This document shows positions 57,806-60,000 of a stretch of 60,000 nt of DNA, piece by piece (position 1 is the first letter of the stretch; the number at the start of each line of letters is the position of its first letter). Under the pieces are notes generated by a model. That model was not told the origin of the DNA. It saw only the letters and a program-made list of their open reading frames with translations, and made no database searches. The DNA is taken from contig OX442315.1 of the NCBI GenBank assembly GCA_949358305.1, forward strand, positions 4,962,001-5,022,000. The letters run 5' to 3'. This DNA comes from Strigamia acuminata. Lineage: Eukaryota; Arthropoda; Chilopoda; Geophilomorpha; Linotaeniidae. The position numbers and the translations under genes are program-made.

Positions 57806-59257
57806 CTACTCTTTCTTCTCGACGTCGGTCGACTTCTCAACTGGTTTCTCAACTTCGGTCGAAGTTAGGAAATCTGAAGATTCTTCAGTTGCCTCAGTGG
57901 AGGCGGCGGAAAATACGGCTTCCTCGGGTTTTTCCACTTCCGCCGGACTCGGTGGAGGGAACGGCAAATCTTCAAAAAGATCAGCCACGAAGTCGACGAT
58001 GGAAATCGGATTCTCCTCGGCATCCTCGTACTTCGACTCGTCGGAAACATCCGACTTGGCCACTGGAGGAACCTCCAGTTTTTTACCTTGCTCCGACACA
58101 ATCTTCTGGAGCCGACGGGCTCGTCCACGGGCGACGATGTTTTGTCGCTGCTCCTGGGCAATTGCTTTAGCTCTGTCCAGTGTAAGGCATCCTCGCCCAC
58201 GAGACATGGTTCTCGGACGAGTTACCACTTCTTCCTCGACGCTCTCAACCTCTTGCACCGTTTCGTCCGAAACTTCGGATACATTCGACGAAGGTGGATG
58301 TCGAAAGGCTTCGACCGTCAGTCCGGCATTAGCAACGGCTCTTTCCTTCGTGAGGAACCTGGGGTCGATGTAAACGGCTTCTCCTCGAGCGTTGAGAAAC
58401 ACGCGACAAATTGGGCAGTGAGCCCAACATCTCTTCTCGTTTGGCTTCATCCCCTTCACGACGTGGGGTTCCACCTCCTTGCGCCAGGGCTCTGAGCGCG
58501 GTCGCACCTTCGTGCCTCGGCAGTTGGGGCATCTCATAAGAGAAGAGCCGGCGGAAGCACCGCAACACCAACCACAACCAACACAAAACGGACAGATGGT
58601 CTCCGTCGCTTGGTCGGTGACAATATTGTCGTGGGGAATTCCCTGCGCAATATCCCGCGCACACTGCTCACGGCGCTTTTGGGCCGCCTCGTCCTTCTTC
58701 TTGGCTTTATAAGCCATGCGCTGCGCGTTGGGACGGGTCGTCGATGCCGGTATTCGAAAAGCTCCTGGCGGAGGTTCCGTCCATCCTGGATTCGCAGCTA
58801 CCGTTGTAACTGGCGCACTAACGACGGAAGTATTCGCGACGATTGGCGGAACACTTGCTACGGGTGGCTGGAACACTGGCGTGTGTGGAGCCAACGGGAC
58901 ACTGATGACGTTAGTCGGCGGGTGTACCACTTGCGCGAGCGGGGCCAGTTGGGCCATTGGAGCGGGCTCAGAAATAGTCAGCTGCGCACCTATTCCAGGA
59001 AAGACTTCCGTTGGCAATGGAGCATTTGCTTGCATATCGTGCGAAAGGCACTCCGGGTGCGAGCCAATCCAATTCAAAGCGGCTAATTGAAGCGGCGTTA
59101 AGTTGAACGTCGGCACGGGCGCAATTTGTTGCAGCCTTATCAAATTTCGTTCGGCGGAACGACGCTGTTCTCCCTCCGTTGAGGTGGATGAGCTGGAGCT
59201 GGAACTTCGTCGATGCTGACGATGACTTCGTTTAGAATGGTGTTTATTCGAACCCAT
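57806..59257 (-). CDS. Cys-rich third ORF of the minus-strand LTR element
   Basis: 483 aa from the ATG at 59257, which lies one base after a good splice acceptor (TTCTTCTATTTTAG), so it is probably translated from a spliced message whose first exon is further upstream. Residues 10-40 are Ser/Arg/His-rich, and 90-180 are Pro/Val/Ala-rich. Near residues 225-260 a cluster CPFCVGCGWCC...CPNC and then, about 40 residues on, CWAHCPIC look like two or more zinc-binding knots (DnaJ-like or treble-clef-like spacing). The C-terminal third is acidic (Glu/Val/Ser). No membrane segment and no similarity to the ORF3 of elements A and B that I can see. Its place just before a polypurine tract and LTR makes it an element gene. 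Function unknown; a host gene next to a solo LTR is the alternative. Confidence 0.68.
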   Translation of the reverse strand: MGSNKHHSKRSHRQHRRSSSSSSSTSTEGEQRRSAERNLIRLQQIAPVPTFNLTPLQLAALNWIGSHPECLSHDMQANAPLPTEVFPGIGAQLTISEPAPMAQLAPLAQVVHPPTNVISVPLAPHTPVFQPPVASVPPIVANTSVVSAPVTTVAANPGWTEPPPGAFRIPASTTRPNAQRMAYKAKKKDEAAQKRREQCARDIAQGIPHDNIVTDQATETICPFCVGCGWCCGASAGSSLMRCPNCRGTKVRPRSEPWRKEVEPHVVKGMKPNEKRCWAHCPICRVFLNARGEAVYIDPRFLTKERAVANAGLTVEAFRHPPSSNVSEVSDETVQEVESVEEEVVTRPRTMSRGRGCLTLDRAKAIAQEQRQNIVARGRARRLQKIVSEQGKKLEVPPVAKSDVSDESKYEDAEENPISIVDFVADLFEDLPFPPPSPAEVEKPEEAVFSAASTEATEESSDFLTSTEVEKPVEKSTDVEKKE

Positions 59258-60000
59258 TCTAAAATAGAAGAAATCATTTATTAAAACAATTTTCGCTTCC
59301 AAACTTCTCAAATTTCTTTGTATTCAAAAAATTGCAAACTACGTTCGTAACAACTTTGTGTAAACCGAGTTATTTATAACTTGTATCACATGGCACTTAA
59401 TGACTCATGTCCCCTTGTGTTTATGACAAGAGAATAGACTCGCCCGAAGGATTTTTCAAAATTGCAACTTGTTGAGTTTTCTCTCGAAAATTCTTTTAGC
59501 TAACTTTTTCATAGAAACTCTAGTTCTGAATAATTAATTATTCCATTCCACGGGTGGGTGAAAATAAAATACCGAATAAAACTTCGGTTGGGAAATTATT
59601 ACGAATAAAAAATTACCCAAGCCTCGACCGCGACTTAATTTAAATTAGTGCTACTACGCTTAAAATAACAACTACTTGTCTAAATTCAAGCCATCTATTT
59701 CATTCGATAGAATAATTAATTTCCCCGCTAAATTAGCTAAGTCACGTTTATAACTACACGTGAATTTCCCCAGTTTTAATCAAAACTTTTATCGGGACGC
59801 CGTATACAAGTGTTACGAACCATTTACAACTTTTTGAAAAAGAATTCAAGATTTACTTACGTAACTATCGCTTTAGGAACTCCTAAATTTCCGTAACTCT
59901 CACTTAATGGATAAGTCCGTTCGTTTAAATCTTTCTCGACGTGCGAAGAAAAGGTAGAGACGAGTAGACCGGTGTCCACGTGTTGAAGTGTGTGTGTGCA
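59258..60000 (-). other. Upstream non-coding part of the third element
   Basis: No coding region seen on either strand. On the minus strand a splice donor GTTAC|GTAAGT near 59852 follows a stretch without ATG, so it may be the end of a non-coding exon spliced to the acceptor at 59259. pol of this element would lie beyond the window. Confidence 0.4.

Overview
The window is animal nuclear DNA. Genes are split by short GT-AG introns (about 50-100 bp, with a few kilobase-sized ones). The gene families are metazoan: TRAF-type RING/MATH proteins, DEG/ENaC channels, C2H2 zinc fingers and the mRNA-export helicase UAP56. Mobile DNA is dense and diverse. An arthropod or similar invertebrate is the most likely source; the species cannot be told from the sequence alone. 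No bacterial-type operon, tRNA, rRNA or CRISPR array was seen.

Layout. 1-5899: the 3' part of a Ty3/Gypsy element (element A: integrase end, a two-exon third ORF broken by one stop, and a 3' LTR) inserted into a decayed UAP56 copy (5900-6830). 7263-8025: a long-armed foldback element. 8500-13378: TRAF-like gene 1. 14476-21048 (minus): a DEG/ENaC channel gene whose exons join in phase into one protein with two complete channel modules; two small inverted-repeat elements sit in its introns. 21518-35017: an intact Gypsy element (element B, 13.5 kb) with 1016-bp LTRs and a 4-bp target duplication. It has gag, a -1 frameshift site, pol, and a spliced third ORF homologous to that of element A. 36840-40153: TRAF-like gene 2, now a pseudogene. 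40293-44140: a TA-target element, scraps of further TRAF copies, a minisatellite and a broken zinc-finger gene. 45256-49651 and 50724-55193: TRAF-like genes 3 and 4, related by a recent segmental duplication. 55713-60000 (minus): the 3' end of a third LTR element whose third ORF encodes an unrelated cysteine-rich protein.

How the parts relate. The TRAF genes form a head-to-tail array with the same 15-exon plan (RING, TRAF zinc fingers, coiled coil, MATH). Copies 1, 3 and 4 are open end to end (about 527, 559 and 535 aa), and copy 2 is dead. They would be expected to act as adaptor/ubiquitin-ligase proteins in receptor signalling. The retroelements use LTR promoters for gag-pol. They seem to make their third protein from a separate spliced message, because both A and B keep a short acidic first exon, a phase-0 intron and a conserved motif upstream of it.

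Most notable: the double-module DEG/ENaC channel; the spliced ORF3 family with its upstream CCCGTAGC/GCACGGG motif array; the paired A-AAA-AAC slippery sites; and the TRAF array, whose paralogues give empty-site evidence for mobile elements. Exon borders were read by eye from splice consensus, phase and paralogue comparison. No alignment or database search was run.
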